From Pseudomonas putida (GTDB lineage Bacteria > Pseudomonadota > Gammaproteobacteria > Pseudomonadales > Pseudomonadaceae), in the NCBI RefSeq assembly GCF_001941965.1, contig NZ_MKZO01000012.1:248001-312000 (forward strand): 64,000 nucleotides of DNA. The letters are read 5' to 3'. The notes below the pieces were generated by a model. It was not told the origin of the DNA. It ran no database searches and worked only from the letters and a program-made list of their open reading frames with translations. The translations under genes were made by a program, and so were the position numbers. Position 1 is the first letter of the stretch; each line of letters begins with the position of its first letter. This document shows, in pieces, positions 1 through 10,012 of the stretch.

Positions 1-867
1 CATATCCCTGGCCGCTTCCGGCGTCTGCGCCGCCACATGCGGCGTCAGCACCACATTGCCCAGCGCCTTCAACTCATCCGGCACCGACGGCTCGTCATCG
101 AACACATCCAGCCCCGCCCCGGCGATCCGCCCTTCGCGCAGCGCCGCGACCAGCTCGGCCGTGGACACCACGCTGGCCCGCGAGATATTCACCAGGAACC
201 CCTGCGGCCCCAGCGCATCCAGCACTTCACGCCCGACCAGGGCCCGGGTATTGGCCCCACCCGGCGTGGCGACGATCAGGAAATCCGACACCCGCGCCAG
301 CTCCAGCACGCTCTCGCAGTACTGATACGGCACGCCCTCGCGCGGCGAACGGTTGTGATAACGCACGTCCATGTCGAAGCCAAGCGCGCCACGCCTGGCA
401 ATCGCCATGCCCACCGCGCCCAATCCGAGAATCCCCAGGCGCTTGCCCGCCAGCGACGGGCTGATTACCCGGTTCCACTGGCCCTGGCGTGTGGTCGCAT
501 CGGCGCGGCAGATATCCCGGACCACGGCGAACAACAGGGCCATGGTGTGATCCGCCACCGCCGAGGCATTGGCCCCGGCACCGTTGGTGACGACGATGCC
601 CCGCGCCGCAGCGGCGGCCAGATCCACGGCCTCGTAGCCGGCGCCGATCACACAGATCAGCCGCAGCAACGGCAGCGCAGCGATTTCCTCGGCCGTGATC
701 CCCAGCGGCCCGCGGGTCAGCACCACATCGATCTCGCCAGCATGCCGGGCAATCGCTTCGGCGCGCAGCGCCGGCGTCTTCGCGCGGATCAGGCGGTAAC
801 CGTGGTCTTCCAGCAAGGGCAGGTAGTCATCGACCGTTTCGACCAACACCAGTACCGTCTTCGTCAT
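1..867 (-). CDS. D-isomer-specific 2-hydroxyacid dehydrogenase, partial
   Basis: NAD(P)-dependent dehydrogenase of the 2-hydroxyacid family, which interconverts 2-oxoacids and D-2-hydroxyacids in the cytoplasm. Reading from the ATG at 867 there are 289 codons without a stop before the window edge, so the C-terminus is missing; the family is usually 310-330 residues. The Rossmann motif GLGAVG lies at residues 148-153. The catalytic trio is visible: Arg230 (in NISRAS), Glu259 (in FDDEP) and His277 (in TPHVAA). The substrate cannot be told from sequence; glyoxylate/hydroxypyruvate reductase-like enzymes are the nearest guess. It lies 42 bases after the lipoprotein gene and may be read through from it. 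Confidence 0.9.
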   Translation of the reverse strand, partial: MTKTVLVLVETVDDYLPLLEDHGYRLIRAKTPALRAEAIARHAGEIDVVLTRGPLGITAEEIAALPLLRLICVIGAGYEAVDLAAAAARGIVVTNGAGANASAVADHTMALLFAVVRDICRADATTRQGQWNRVISPSLAGKRLGILGLGAVGMAIARRGALGFDMDVRYHNRSPREGVPYQYCESVLELARVSDFLIVATPGGANTRALVGREVLDALGPQGFLVNISRASVVSTAELVAALREGRIAGAGLDVFDDEPSVPDELKALGNVVLTPHVAAQTPEAARDM

Positions 868-909
868 CTTATGCTCCCAGGCGTTCAGCGAGGGGGCATT
901 ATGCCGGCA

Positions 910-1323
910 TTACTGGGCGAACGCGCGGCCCAGACCGCCCGGGACGCCACTGGAATCGGTGTCCTGCCACGGCCCTTCGGGGTTGGTGGCCCAGCTCCAG
1001 CCGTTGTTCCAGCGGTAATAGGTGCGCTGGCGGTAGAAGGTGTTGGTCTTGCCTTCGAGCACGTAGACCCCGAGTTTCGGGTCCCAGTGGCTGGCGCCGC
1101 CCGGTGGCGGGGCGAAGCTGGCGGAGGTACGCGGCATGGGTTTCGGCGTCGGGGTGACGGAAGGCTTGGGCACGCTTGGGCCCGGCTTGATCACCGGGCC
1201 CGGCGGGGGTGCAGTCTCGATCGGCGGCAGCGGTTCTCGCTCCGGCTCCCGAGGCTGATGCACCGTACATGCGCTCAACCCCAGGGCCAGTGAAATCAGG
1301 GTCAGGCGTACGGTGCTGTTCAT
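910..1323 (-). CDS. small proline-rich lipoprotein, function unknown
   Basis: Encodes 137 residues. A signal peptide ends in the lipobox LSAC, with the lipidated Cys at residue 19, so the protein should be an envelope lipoprotein. A proline-rich stretch (residues about 23-70) follows, which would let the folded part reach away from the membrane. The C-terminal part is rich in Trp and Tyr (YYRWNNGWSW). The ATG at 1323 is chosen over the longer reading from 1416 because only the short form begins with a signal peptide, and the longer one would run into ccmI. It starts 14 bases after the ccmI stop, so it is probably the last gene of that transcript. I do not recognise a functional family. Confidence 0.8.
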   Translation of the reverse strand: MNSTVRLTLISLALGLSACTVHQPREPEREPLPPIETAPPPGPVIKPGPSVPKPSVTPTPKPMPRTSASFAPPPGGASHWDPKLGVYVLEGKTNTFYRQRTYYRWNNGWSWATNPEGPWQDTDSSGVPGGLGRAFAQ

Positions 1324-1337
1324 GGGGGCGCTCTCTT

Positions 1338-2540
1338 CTACTGGTCCGGACTGTCGATGATGAGGTGTTGCGGCGCCTCGGTGTTGCTCGCCAGCGGCGA
1401 ACCGCGGCCGATCCACTCGCCCTTGCCGGGCTGACCGGCACGGGAGACGCGCGCCATCAGTTGGACTTCAGGGAAGTTCGACAGTTTCATGTTCGGCATC
1501 ATCGCGTCGCTGTCACTGAGCACCACCTCGATCGGCAACTGCGCCACGGTGATGCGCTTGGCCGCCAGCGGCAGGCTCGGACCGGACGCAGCACGGGCGA
1601 AGATGAACACCACATCGTCCGGCTTGACCTTGTCCTTCAGCGCGTCGGCCAGTTCGACCTTGACGGTGAGCTTCGCACCCGAAGGTGCGGTGGCCGCCGT
1701 GGAAGCCTTGCCCTCGCCCGCCGCGAGCTTCTCCTTGGCCCGCTCGATACCGCCCACCAGGGCATTGCGCGAGCTGTCTCCCTCCGGCAACTGCACCAGC
1801 AGACGGTTCCAGTAGTCCACGGCGTCCTGGTAGCGCTCATCCTCGAACGCGGCGATACCCAGCAGGCCGAGGCTGGTGACTTCGTTCGGATCGCCTTTCA
1901 ACGCCTCGTCGGTCAGCGCCTGGATCTGCGGCGTCCACTGTTTGTTGTTGGCGAAGTAGCGCGCCTGGGCCAGTTGCCCCAGCAGCTCCGGTGCGCGACC
2001 GGCCACCACCGTGGCGCGCTCGAAGACCCTGGCCGCATCCGCCGCGCGCTCCTGGGCCATGTAGGCACGCCCGAGGAAGTACAGGCCTTCGGCATTGTCC
2101 GGCTGGGCCTCGACACTACGCTCCAGGCGCGAGGTCATCTCTTCGATGGACTGCGGCGCACTGGCGAACTCCTGGGTCAGGGCGACCTTGTCGCTGGCGC
2201 CGAAATGCAGGTACAGCCCCACCGCCATGGCCGGTACCAGGAATGCCGCGACGATCGGCAGCGCCTTGCCCAGCCGCGCACTGCGGGTCGGCTCGGCGTT
2301 CTCGGTGTCGTCCAGCAGTTCGCGGGCCGCTTCATCGCGACCGCGGGCCAGTTGCTCGCCGTTGAGCACACCGGCGGCCTCCTGGGCCTGGAGTTCGGCA
2401 ACACGCTCCTGATAGAGCGCAACGTTAAGGGCAGTACGGTCTTCTTCCTGTTGCGCACGACGGCCACGCAACACCGGAATCAGCAAAAAGCTCAGGGCTA
2501 CCAGCAACAGCAGGCCTGAAGCGAGCCAGAAATCAGTCAT
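1338..2540 (-). CDS. ccmI: cytochrome c biogenesis protein CcmI
   Basis: CcmI (CycH), 400 residues, holds apocytochrome c for heme ligation by the CcmF/CcmH complex at the outer face of the inner membrane. The start MTDFWLASG at 2540 is followed by a first membrane helix (about residues 3-22), then a cytoplasmic, Glu/Arg-rich leucine-zipper-like stretch (REEL-type heptads), a second helix near residue 95, and a periplasmic part with TPR repeats (for example [14 protein letters not shown]). The C-terminal region resembles the extra CcmI domain seen in pseudomonads. The gene overlaps the 3' end of ccmH by 8 bases, implying translational coupling. Length and gene order are normal for gamma-proteobacteria. 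Confidence 0.93.
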   Translation of the reverse strand: MTDFWLASGLLLLVALSFLLIPVLRGRRAQQEEDRTALNVALYQERVAELQAQEAAGVLNGEQLARGRDEAARELLDDTENAEPTRSARLGKALPIVAAFLVPAMAVGLYLHFGASDKVALTQEFASAPQSIEEMTSRLERSVEAQPDNAEGLYFLGRAYMAQERAADAARVFERATVVAGRAPELLGQLAQARYFANNKQWTPQIQALTDEALKGDPNEVTSLGLLGIAAFEDERYQDAVDYWNRLLVQLPEGDSSRNALVGGIERAKEKLAAGEGKASTAATAPSGAKLTVKVELADALKDKVKPDDVVFIFARAASGPSLPLAAKRITVAQLPIEVVLSDSDAMMPNMKLSNFPEVQLMARVSRAGQPGKGEWIGRGSPLASNTEAPQHLIIDSPDQ

Positions 2541-3009
2541 GGGTCTGTTCTTTGTCCAGCAGTTTGGCGAGGCGCTCACGCTCCTCGGGGGAAAGGTCGG
2601 CCGAGGTGGCGCCCGCCGGCACGCGGCGCTTGCGCACGATCACCGCCATGACGCCGATACCGCCCAGCAGCAGCGCCGCAGGGCCGAACCAGAGCAGCCA
2701 GGTTTTCGCGGTCAGGGCCGGCTTGTAGCGGACGAAATCACCGTAGCGATCAACCATGAAATCGACGATCTGCTGGTTGCTCTTGCCTTCGCCGAGCATG
2801 CGGAATATTTCCCGGCGCAGGTCGGCGGCGATCGGCGCGTTCGAGTCGGCAATGTCCTGGTTCTGGCACTTGGGGCAGCGCAGTTCCTTGGTCAGCTCGC
2901 GGTAACGCTCGCGCTCGGCGTCGTCGGCAAACTGGTAGGTGTCGATGGCCGCCTTGGCCACGCCGGTCAGGCTCAGGCCGAGGACGGCGGCAGCAAGCCA
3001 GCGCTTCAT
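2533..3009 (-). CDS. ccmH: cytochrome c maturation thiol reductase CcmH
   Basis: CcmH (CcmL) is a membrane-anchored periplasmic thioredoxin-like protein that reduces the CXXCH cysteines of apocytochrome c. 158 residues, with an N-terminal signal sequence (about residues 1-21) and a C-terminal membrane helix (about 104-126). The redox motif is LRCPKCQNQ with Cys45 and Cys48; the usual form is LRCPVCQNQ, so the second X is a Lys here. Its start overlaps the ccmG stop by four bases and its end overlaps ccmI. Confidence 0.95.
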   Translation of the reverse strand: MKRWLAAAVLGLSLTGVAKAAIDTYQFADDAERERYRELTKELRCPKCQNQDIADSNAPIAADLRREIFRMLGEGKSNQQIVDFMVDRYGDFVRYKPALTAKTWLLWFGPAALLLGGIGVMAVIVRKRRVPAGATSADLSPEERERLAKLLDKEQTHD

Positions 3010-3542
3010 TGTTTGGCCTCGTCCACCAGGCCTTGGTAGACCGGCGCCAGCTTCTCGCGCCAGACGGTTTCGTCGATCACCCCGACGTACTTGTCGCGGA
3101 TCACGCCCTTGGCGTCGATGAAGAAGGTTTCCGGCGCACCGTACACACCCAGGTCCAGGCCGAGGGTGCCCTGCTCGTCGCGGATGTCCATCTGGTAGGG
3201 GTTATGGAACTCGGCCAGCCATTTCAGCGCCGAGGCGTTCTCGTCCTTGTAGTTGACCCCGTAGATGGTCACGCCCTGCTGGGCCAGCTTGTTCAGCACC
3301 GGGTGCTCGACCTTGCACGAGATGCACCAGGTGGCCCAGACGTTGACCAGCGCCGGCTTGCCCTTCAGGTCCGCCTCGGTCAGGGTGCGATCACCCTGCA
3401 CATTGGCCAGGGAGAAGGCCGGGAACGGCTTGCCGATCATCGCCGAGGGCAACTCGGCGGGATCGAGGAACAGGCCGCGGTAGAGAAACACCGCCACCAG
3501 CAGGAACACTGCCAGTGGCAGCACCATGATCCAACGCTTCAT
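3006..3542 (-). CDS. ccmG: thiol:disulfide interchange protein CcmG/DsbE
   Basis: Periplasmic, membrane-tethered thioredoxin-fold protein that keeps apocytochrome c and CcmH reduced. 178 residues. A single N-terminal anchor spans about residues 3-23 and the active site is WCISC (Cys73 and Cys76). The acidic and GVYGAPETFF elements typical of DsbE follow around residue 125-145, including the cis-Pro loop. It overlaps ccmF by four bases and ccmH by four. Confidence 0.95.
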   Translation of the reverse strand: MKRWIMVLPLAVFLLVAVFLYRGLFLDPAELPSAMIGKPFPAFSLANVQGDRTLTEADLKGKPALVNVWATWCISCKVEHPVLNKLAQQGVTIYGVNYKDENASALKWLAEFHNPYQMDIRDEQGTLGLDLGVYGAPETFFIDAKGVIRDKYVGVIDETVWREKLAPVYQGLVDEAKQ

Positions 3543-5527
3543 GCAGTGGCTCCTTGCAGACCGAGGACATCACGCACCTTGGTCTTGACCTTGATTCGAT
3601 AACGCCGATCCAGCGCCGCGAGGAAACCGCCGAGGCCGGTCAGCAGGCCGCCCAGCCAGATCCAGCGCACGAACGGCTTGACGTGCACACGTACCGCCCA
3701 GGCGCCGTTTTCCAGGGGCTCGCCGAGGGCGACATAGAGGTCGCGGGTGAACCCGGCGTCGATACCGGCCTCGGTCATCATCGACTGCTGCACGGTGTAC
3801 AGTCGTTTTTCCGGGTGCAGCACGCTGATCTCGCGGCCGTCCTTCAGCACCCGCACGGTGCCCTTGTCGGAAGTGAAGTTCGGGCCTTCGTGGTGCTTGG
3901 CGCCCTCGAAGACGAAGTGATAACCGGCCAGTTCCACCGACTCGCCCGGCGCCATGCGCAGGTCGCGCTCGGCGCTGTTGTTGCTCGACAGCACCACGCC
4001 CATGGCACACACCGCCAGGCCCAGGTGGGCGACATGCATGCCCCAGTAGCTGCGGTTCAGCCCGCGAAGGCCCTTGAGCAGGCCCTTGTGACGGGTCTTG
4101 TCGAAGATATCGCGCAGTCCGCCGAGGATGATCCACGCCGCCAGGGCGAAGGTGGTCAGCACTTGCCAGTCGAAGTCGTCCACCAGCAGGCCGCAGATCG
4201 GCGCCAGCACCGCGCTGCCCACCAGCACCGGGGTCAGCATGCCGGCCAGCCAGCGGCCGGGGGTGTCTTTCCAGCGCACCAGCACGCCCACCGCCAGCAC
4301 CAACATCAGCAGGGCCATCAGCGGGATGAACAGCGCGTCGAAGTACGGCGGGCCGACCGACAGCTTGGCGCCGCTCAGGGCATCGAGAATCAGCGGGTAG
4401 AGGGTGCCGAGCAGGATCATCGAGGCCGCCACCACCAGCACCAGGTTATTGGCCAGCAGCAGGGTCTCGCGGGACCACAGGGCGAAGCCGACCTGGCTCT
4501 TGACCACCGGCGCGCGCAGGGCGAACAGGGTCAGCGAGCCGCCGACCACGATCAGCAGGAAGAACAGGATGAAGATGCCGCGCTCAGGATCGGAGGCGAA
4601 GGCATGCACCGAGGTCAGTACGCCGGAGCGGACCAGGAAGGTGCCGAGCAGGCTGAGGGAGAAGGCGGCGATGGCCAACAGCACGGTCCAGCTCTTGAAC
4701 ACGCCACGTTTTTCAGTGACCGCCAGCGAGTGGATCAGCGCCGTGCCCACCAGCCAGGGCATGAACGAGGCGTTTTCCACCGGGTCCCAGAACCACCAGC
4801 CGCCCCAGCCGAGTTCGTAATAGGCCCACCAGGAGCCGAGGGTGATACCGATGCCGAGGAAGGCCCAGGCAACGATGGTCCACGGCCGCGACCAGCGCGC
4901 CCAGGCAGCATCGAGGCGACCACCGAGCAGCGCGGCGATGGCGAAGGCGAAGGCCACCGAGAAGCCGACATAGCCCATGTACAGCATCGGCGGGTGAACG
5001 ATCAGGCCGATGTCCTGCAGCAGCGGGTTGAGGTCGCGGCCATCACCCGGCATCTGCGGCAGCAGGCGGCTGAACGGGTTGGAGGTGACGATCAGGAACG
5101 ACAGGAAGCCGACGCTGATCATGCCCATCACCGCCAGCACCCGGGCGAGCATGACCTGCGGCAACTGCCGGGAGAAGATCGACACGGCGAAGGTCCAGCC
5201 GCCGAGGATCAGCGCCCAGAGCAGCAGCGAGCCTTCGTGGGCGCCCCACACCGCACTGAACTTGTAGTACCAGGGCAAGGCGCTGTTGGAGTTGCTGGCG
5301 ACGTAGGCGACCGAGAAGTTGTCGGTCATGAAGGCGTGGGTCAGGCAGGCGAAGGCAAAGGCCAGGAAGGCGAACTGCCCCCAGGCCGCCGGGCGCGCCA
5401 GGCTCATCCACAGGCTGTCGCCGCGCCAGGCGCCGAGCAGCGGGACCGTGGCCTGCACGCAGGCGAAGCAGATGGCCAGGATCATCGACAGCTGGCCGAG
5501 TTCGGGAATGATCAGTGCAGCATTCAT
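3539..5527 (-). CDS. ccmF: heme lyase subunit CcmF
   Basis: Large integral membrane protein (662 residues, about 15 helices) that takes heme from holo-CcmE and, with CcmH and CcmI, attaches it to apocytochrome c. The tryptophan-rich WWD domain is plain near residues 225-250 ([13 protein letters not shown]), as is a large periplasmic loop before the last helix. The length is normal for the family. It overlaps ccmE at 5524-5527 and ccmG at 3539-3542, each with an ATGA-type junction. Confidence 0.96.
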   Translation of the reverse strand: MNAALIIPELGQLSMILAICFACVQATVPLLGAWRGDSLWMSLARPAAWGQFAFLAFAFACLTHAFMTDNFSVAYVASNSNSALPWYYKFSAVWGAHEGSLLLWALILGGWTFAVSIFSRQLPQVMLARVLAVMGMISVGFLSFLIVTSNPFSRLLPQMPGDGRDLNPLLQDIGLIVHPPMLYMGYVGFSVAFAFAIAALLGGRLDAAWARWSRPWTIVAWAFLGIGITLGSWWAYYELGWGGWWFWDPVENASFMPWLVGTALIHSLAVTEKRGVFKSWTVLLAIAAFSLSLLGTFLVRSGVLTSVHAFASDPERGIFILFFLLIVVGGSLTLFALRAPVVKSQVGFALWSRETLLLANNLVLVVAASMILLGTLYPLILDALSGAKLSVGPPYFDALFIPLMALLMLVLAVGVLVRWKDTPGRWLAGMLTPVLVGSAVLAPICGLLVDDFDWQVLTTFALAAWIILGGLRDIFDKTRHKGLLKGLRGLNRSYWGMHVAHLGLAVCAMGVVLSSNNSAERDLRMAPGESVELAGYHFVFEGAKHHEGPNFTSDKGTVRVLKDGREISVLHPEKRLYTVQQSMMTEAGIDAGFTRDLYVALGEPLENGAWAVRVHVKPFVRWIWLGGLLTGLGGFLAALDRRYRIKVKTKVRDVLGLQGATA

Positions 5528-5976
5528 TGCGCTTGTGCTCCGCTGGCCGCTTGCCCGCTTTCTTGGAGAGCCTTGGTGACCTCCGGCGGCATGTATTTCT
5601 CGTCGTGCTTGGCCAGCACTTCATCGGCCACCACCACGCCCTCGGCGTTCAGCTTGCCGAGGGCGACGATGCCCTGGCCTTCGCGGAACAGGTCGGGAAG
5701 GATGCCGCGGTAGGTGATCGGCACGGACTTGTTGAAGTCGGTGACCACGAAGCGCACGTCCAGCGAGTCGCCGGAACGCTGCACCGAGCCCTTCTCGACC
5801 ATGCCGCCGGCACGGATGCGCGTGTCCAGCGGCGCTTCGCCGTTGGCGATCTGGGTCGGGGTGTAGAACAGGTTGATGTTTTCCTGCAGCGCGCTGAGGG
5901 CCAGGCCCACGGCGACACCGAGGCCGGCGAGCAGGCCGAGGATGATGAACAGGCGCTTCTTGCGTTGCGGATTCAC
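5524..5976 (-). CDS. ccmE: periplasmic heme chaperone CcmE
   Basis: CcmE (150 residues) binds heme covalently and carries it from CcmABCD to CcmF. One N-terminal membrane helix (about residues 9-28) is followed by an OB-fold periplasmic domain. The heme-attachment motif HDEKY is present with His124 and Tyr128. The C-terminal tail is short and rich in Ala and Gln. Overlaps both neighbours by four bases. Confidence 0.96.
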   Translation of the reverse strand: MNPQRKKRLFIILGLLAGLGVAVGLALSALQENINLFYTPTQIANGEAPLDTRIRAGGMVEKGSVQRSGDSLDVRFVVTDFNKSVPITYRGILPDLFREGQGIVALGKLNAEGVVVADEVLAKHDEKYMPPEVTKALQESGQAASGAQAQ

Positions 5977-6149
5977 TTGGCGTTCTCCCGGCGCAGGCGG
6001 CGCGCCTCTGCTTGCAGGTAACGACGACGGGCCATCAGCGGCGCGGCGACGTTGATGGCCAGCACCGCCAGGCAGATGCCGTAGGCCGACCAGACATACA
6101 GGCCGTGATGGCCCATGGCGAGAAACTCGCCGAAGGATGCGAAGCTCAT
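5973..6149 (-). CDS. ccmD: heme exporter protein CcmD
   Basis: 58-residue membrane protein that stabilises the CcmC-CcmE complex and helps release holo-CcmE. A single transmembrane helix (about residues 17-38) is followed by the basic tail expected of CcmD. The ATG at 6149 is chosen because it overlaps the ccmC stop as ATGA and gives the family N-terminus ([16 protein letters not shown]); the longer in-frame reading to 6365 is buried in ccmC. Position between ccmC and ccmE supports the call. Confidence 0.93.
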   Translation of the reverse strand: MSFASFGEFLAMGHHGLYVWSAYGICLAVLAINVAAPLMARRRYLQAEARRLRRENAK

Positions 6150-6919
6150 CGGGTGCCTCCCAGGCTGTTCAGCACTTCGTCGCGGACCCAGCTGGCACGG
6201 GCTTCGCGCTTGAGCACTTCGAGGCGCATGCGCATCAGCAGCACGGCGCCGAAGAAGCAGTAGAAGCCCAGCACCGTAAGCAGCAGCGGCAACCACATCT
6301 CCGCCGGCATCGCCGGTTTCTCCGTGAGGGTGAAGGTCGAGCCTTGGTGCAGGGTGTTCCACCACTCCACCGAGTACTTGATGATCGGGATATTGATCAC
6401 GCCGACGATGGCCAGCACCGCGCAGGCCTTGGCCGAGCTCTCACGATTGCTGATGGCGTGGCCGAGGGCAATGAGACCGAAGTACAGGAAAAGCAGGATA
6501 AGCATGGACGTAAGGCGGGCATCCCAGACCCACCAGCTGCCCCAGGTCGGCTTGCCCCAGATGGCCCCGGTGACCAGCGCCACGGCGGTCATCCAGGCGC
6601 CGATGGGCGCCGCGCTCTGCAGGGCGACGTCGGCGATCTTCATCTTCCAGACCAGGCCGACCACCCCGCACACCGCCAGCATCACATAGCAGGACTGGGC
6701 CAGCATGGCCGCCGGCACGTGGATGTAGATGATCCGGAAGCTATTGCCCTGCTGGTAGTCCTGCGGGGCGAAGGCCAGGCCCCAGACCACGCCGGTGCCG
6801 ATCAGCAGCACGGCGGCGACCGCCAGCCAGGGCAGCATGCGCCCGCTGATGGCATAGAACCATTTGGGGGAACCGAGCTTGTGAAACCACGTCCAGCTTA
6901 TTGCGCTGCTTTTCATCAC
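6146..6919 (-). CDS. ccmC: heme exporter/handler protein CcmC
   Basis: Six-helix membrane protein (257 residues) that presents heme to CcmE in the periplasm. The WWD signature is seen as [13 protein letters not shown], and His residues flank it in periplasmic loops. It begins 39 bases after ccmB, the one real gap inside the operon, and overlaps ccmD by four bases. The N-terminal 20 residues before the first helix are polar. Confidence 0.96.
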   Translation of the reverse strand: MMKSSAISWTWFHKLGSPKWFYAISGRMLPWLAVAAVLLIGTGVVWGLAFAPQDYQQGNSFRIIYIHVPAAMLAQSCYVMLAVCGVVGLVWKMKIADVALQSAAPIGAWMTAVALVTGAIWGKPTWGSWWVWDARLTSMLILLFLYFGLIALGHAISNRESSAKACAVLAIVGVINIPIIKYSVEWWNTLHQGSTFTLTEKPAMPAEMWLPLLLTVLGFYCFFGAVLLMRMRLEVLKREARASWVRDEVLNSLGGTR

Positions 6920-6958
6920 GGTACATCCAGGGTCTTTCTGGGCGTGGCCCAGACCTCA

Positions 6959-7627
6959 TTATTCGCCGACGCTAATCTTCAGGCCGGCGGCTATCGCGAA
7001 AGGTGCAAGGGTGACTGCCAGGGCGGCCAGACTGCCGAGCCAGAGCAGGTATCCGGTTGCGGGCATAGCTTGCACTGCTGCTTGTAAGGCGCCACTGCCC
7101 AGGATCAATACCGGGATATATAACGGCAGAATCAGTAGCGCCAGAAGCAGACCACCACGTTTCAAACCAACGGTCAGGGCCGCTCCCACGGCGCCCAACA
7201 GACTCAGTACCGGGGTACCGAGCAAGAGCGATGCCAGCAAAACCGGAAGGCATTCCACTGGCAGGCCAAGCATCACCGCCAGCAGCGGCGACAACAATAC
7301 CAGCGCAAGCCCGGAAAAAATCCAGTGTGCCAGCACCTTGGCCAGCACCAGAAGCGGTAGGGGGTGCGGCGAAAGGACCCACTGTTCGAGGGATCCGTCC
7401 TCGAAATCACTGCGAAACAGCCCGTCCAGCGAGAGCAGGACCGACAAAAGTGCGGCGACCCAGACTAACCCTGGAGACAAGATTTGCAACAATTGTGTCT
7501 CAGGACCGACCGCAAGTGGAAACAATGCGATGACGATCGCGAAGAAAACCAGCGGATTGGCCAGTTCTGCCGGACGTCGGCAGAGCAGACGCGCTTCGCG
7601 GCGCAACAACAGGACGAAAACACTCAT
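6959..7627 (-). CDS. ccmB: heme exporter membrane subunit CcmB
   Basis: Membrane subunit (222 residues, six hydrophobic segments) of the CcmAB ABC transporter whose ATP hydrolysis releases holo-CcmE from CcmC. The start [15 protein letters not shown] at 7627 overlaps the ccmA stop by four bases; the longer reading to 7723 lies inside ccmA and is rejected. The motif [10 protein letters not shown] after helix 2 is the typical CcmB element. Confidence 0.94.
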   Translation of the reverse strand: MSVFVLLLRREARLLCRRPAELANPLVFFAIVIALFPLAVGPETQLLQILSPGLVWVAALLSVLLSLDGLFRSDFEDGSLEQWVLSPHPLPLLVLAKVLAHWIFSGLALVLLSPLLAVMLGLPVECLPVLLASLLLGTPVLSLLGAVGAALTVGLKRGGLLLALLILPLYIPVLILGSGALQAAVQAMPATGYLLWLGSLAALAVTLAPFAIAAGLKISVGE

Positions 7628-8256
7628 GCGGCCCACTGCCCCAGGTTGATATCGCGATAGCCGGAGGGCGTGCGCTCCAGCGTGTGGTGGGTGGTCAGCA
7701 CGACCATGCCGCCCTGCTCGCAATGCCGGGCCAGGTGCGCTTCGAGCTGGGCCACGCCCTGTTTATCGAGGGCGGTGAAGGGTTCGTCGAGGATCCACAG
7801 CGGCGGGCTGTCCAGGTACAGCCGGGCCAGGGCCACGCGGCGCTGCTGGCCGGCGGACAGGGCGTGGCAAGGCACGTCCTCGAAGCCGCGCAGGCCGACC
7901 GCTTCCAGGGCCTGCCAGATCGCGTCGCGGCTGGCCGGACGGTGCAGGGCACAGAGCCAGGTGAGGTTTTCCTCGGGGGTGAGCAGGTCCTTGATCCCGG
8001 CGGCGTGGCCGATCCACACCAGGCTGCGGGCCAGTTCCGCGCCCTGCTCGGCCAGCGGCTTGCCGTTGAGCAGGATCTCGCCCTGGGTCGGTTGCATCAG
8101 GCCGGCCAGCAGGCGCAGCAGGCTGGTCTTGCCGCTGCCGTTGGGACCGCTGATCTGCAGCATGTCGCCGGCTGTCACCTGCAAGTGCAGGTGTTCGAAG
8201 AGCATTCGCCAGTCGCGCTCGCAGGCCAGGCCCACGGCTTGGAGATGAGGAGTCAC
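7624..8256 (-). CDS. ccmA: heme exporter ATP-binding subunit CcmA
   Basis: ABC-type ATPase (210 residues) energising the CcmAB complex. Walker A is GPNGSGKTS at about residues 37-45. The signature LSAGQQRR and the Walker B WILDEP follow in the second half, and a switch His is in [10 protein letters not shown]. It is the first gene of the ccm operon, so the operon promoter should lie in 8257-8443, shared with the divergent FliK-like gene. Confidence 0.95.
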   Translation of the reverse strand: MTPHLQAVGLACERDWRMLFEHLHLQVTAGDMLQISGPNGSGKTSLLRLLAGLMQPTQGEILLNGKPLAEQGAELARSLVWIGHAAGIKDLLTPEENLTWLCALHRPASRDAIWQALEAVGLRGFEDVPCHALSAGQQRRVALARLYLDSPPLWILDEPFTALDKQGVAQLEAHLARHCEQGGMVVLTTHHTLERTPSGYRDINLGQWAA

Positions 8257-8443
8257 AGATTCGCCTTATTGGTTCGGGACTGTCTCAAGTCGGTTCGACC
8301 CTGGCCGTTATAGAGACAACGAAAACCTGGCCGACCGGTCTGGTCGCGCGCGCCCGGATCCTGCGCTCGCGGGAGAAATCGGGCGGCATTATACATGCCA
8401 TGTCCTACTGTAAAGAGGGCTATTTGAACAGGTCGCAAGAGCA
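8257..8443. promoter_or_regulatory. divergent intergenic region ccmA / FliK-like gene
   Basis: 187 bases between two divergent starts. On the minus strand a TATAAC hexamer (8312-8317) could be a -10 for ccmA, but no convincing -35 is spaced from it. A 5-bp inverted repeat (GGCAT at 8385-8389, ATGCC at 8395-8399) lies 45 bases before the plus-strand ATG. No sigma-54 or sigma-28 promoter matches were seen for the FliK-like gene. Promoter assignment is inference from gene orientation. Confidence 0.35.
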
Positions 8444-10012
8444 ATGACGGGCGAAATCAACAGCCTTGGCCCACAGGCATCGGCCAACCCGCAGGTCCGC
8501 GCCGCGGCCATGACCGGCGAGATGGTCAAGCTGCTGGAAGCGCAGCCGGACCTGCTGGCAAAGGGCGAAACGGCCAAGGGTGAAGTGGTGTCCCTGCGCC
8601 AGGTGGGCGAGGAGTTCCAGATGCTCCTGCGCCTGCTGCGCGCCGGTGGCCAGCAGACCCTGGTGCAGGCCAGCGCCAGCCAGCCACTGCCCCTGGGCAC
8701 CCAGGTCACGGTCAGCCAGCCCAATGCCAGCCAGTTGAACCTGGCGGTGCAGCAAGCGGCGGCCAACAACGTCAACACCCTGACCAGCCTCGATACCAAG
8801 CAACTGCCGGTCGGCACCTTGCTGCAAGGCAAGGTGCTGACCACGCAACTGCAAGCCCAACCGGGCAACCTGCCGCCGGTGTACCGTTCGCTGGTGACCC
8901 TGCTCAACACCTTGCAGGCCGGCGCCACCCTGAGCATCGACTCCCCTCGCCCGCTGCCGCTGGGCAGCCTGCTCAGTGCCCGGGTCATGGGCGACCAGCA
9001 GATCGCCTTCGTGCCGCTCAGTGGCCGCCAGGACCAGATGGCCATTGCCCAGAACCTCAGCGTCCAGCAGAACCGCCAGGCGTCCTTGCAGAACCTGCTG
9101 GCGGCGATGCAGCAGCTCAGCCGCAGCGACGACTCGCCGGCGGATGTGCGCGCCAGCGTCGACAAGCTGCTGGCCAGCCTGCCGGATATCCGCCAGTTCA
9201 GTGATTCACGCTCGGTGGCCCAGGCCCTCAATAACAGCGGCGCCTTTCTCGAAGCGCGGTTGCTCAACGGTGCAGGCAGCCAACTGGCCCCGGACATAAA
9301 GGCGCAAGTGGTGCGCCTGATCGCGCAACTGCTGCCCAACGTGCCGGGGGGCACGCCGTTTTCCCCGACTATCCAGACCAGCCTGGCCCAGGCCTTGCCG
9401 GGGATGGTCCGCAGCTACCTTGGCGCCCTCGGCCAGGTCGCGCCCAAGCCGCACCCGACGGGCTTCCCGCTGCCAACCCGGCTATTGCAGGCGGCCGAGG
9501 AAGAAGGCGACCTGCAACACCTGTTGCGTCTTGCCGCAGCCGCCATCTCGCGGATGCAGAGTCATCAATTGGCGAGCCTCGACCAGACCGGCAGCACTCC
9601 GGACGGTAACCTGCAGACCACCTGGCAACTGGAAGTACCGTTGCGGGTCGGTCCGGAGTTCATGCCGCTGCAGGTCAAGGTACAGCGCGAGGAGACCAGG
9701 GAACAGCAGGCCGACCCCGAACGGGAGCGTCGTGATCCGCTGGAGATGCTCTGGCGCGTGGACCTGGCGTTCGACCTGCATCCACTGGGGCCGCTGCAGG
9801 TGCAGGCGCAGATTGCCCGGGGCAGCCTGTCCAGCCAGCTCTGGGCCGAGCGGCCGGAAACGGCCGAGCTGATCGAGCGGGAACTGGGTGGCCTGCGGGC
9901 GCGGCTGGTGGCGCGCGGGGTCAATGTCGGCGAACTGCATTGTCATCAGGGTGTGCCACCGCAGGGTCCGAGGACGCATCTGGAACAACGCTGGGTGGAT
10001 GAAAACGCATGA
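8444..10012 (+). CDS. FliK-like flagellar hook-length control family protein
   Basis: 522 residues. The C-terminal 130 or so residues fit the Flg_hook domain of FliK (LEVPLRVGPEFMPLQVKV, then DLAFDLHPLGPLQVQAQI), the part that contacts the FlhB C-terminal domain in the export gate. The N-terminal two thirds are Gln/Leu/Ala-rich and resemble the extended, weakly conserved ruler region. The window also has a standard fliK at 33506-34795 in the flagellar operon, so this is a second family member. Its stop overlaps the start of a stand-alone FlhB-C-like gene by four bases. Whether it controls hook length or another export event cannot be told from sequence. Confidence 0.8.
   Translation: MTGEINSLGPQASANPQVRAAAMTGEMVKLLEAQPDLLAKGETAKGEVVSLRQVGEEFQMLLRLLRAGGQQTLVQASASQPLPLGTQVTVSQPNASQLNLAVQQAAANNVNTLTSLDTKQLPVGTLLQGKVLTTQLQAQPGNLPPVYRSLVTLLNTLQAGATLSIDSPRPLPLGSLLSARVMGDQQIAFVPLSGRQDQMAIAQNLSVQQNRQASLQNLLAAMQQLSRSDDSPADVRASVDKLLASLPDIRQFSDSRSVAQALNNSGAFLEARLLNGAGSQLAPDIKAQVVRLIAQLLPNVPGGTPFSPTIQTSLAQALPGMVRSYLGALGQVAPKPHPTGFPLPTRLLQAAEEEGDLQHLLRLAAAAISRMQSHQLASLDQTGSTPDGNLQTTWQLEVPLRVGPEFMPLQVKVQREETREQQADPERERRDPLEMLWRVDLAFDLHPLGPLQVQAQIARGSLSSQLWAERPETAELIERELGGLRARLVARGVNVGELHCHQGVPPQGPRTHLEQRWVDENA

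Noticed and set aside
3554..5713. 719-codon plus-strand open frame opposite ccmF
   Set aside because: Composition is Gln/Arg/His/Gly-rich nonsense typical of the antisense of a GC-rich gene, while the minus strand encodes a complete CcmF.
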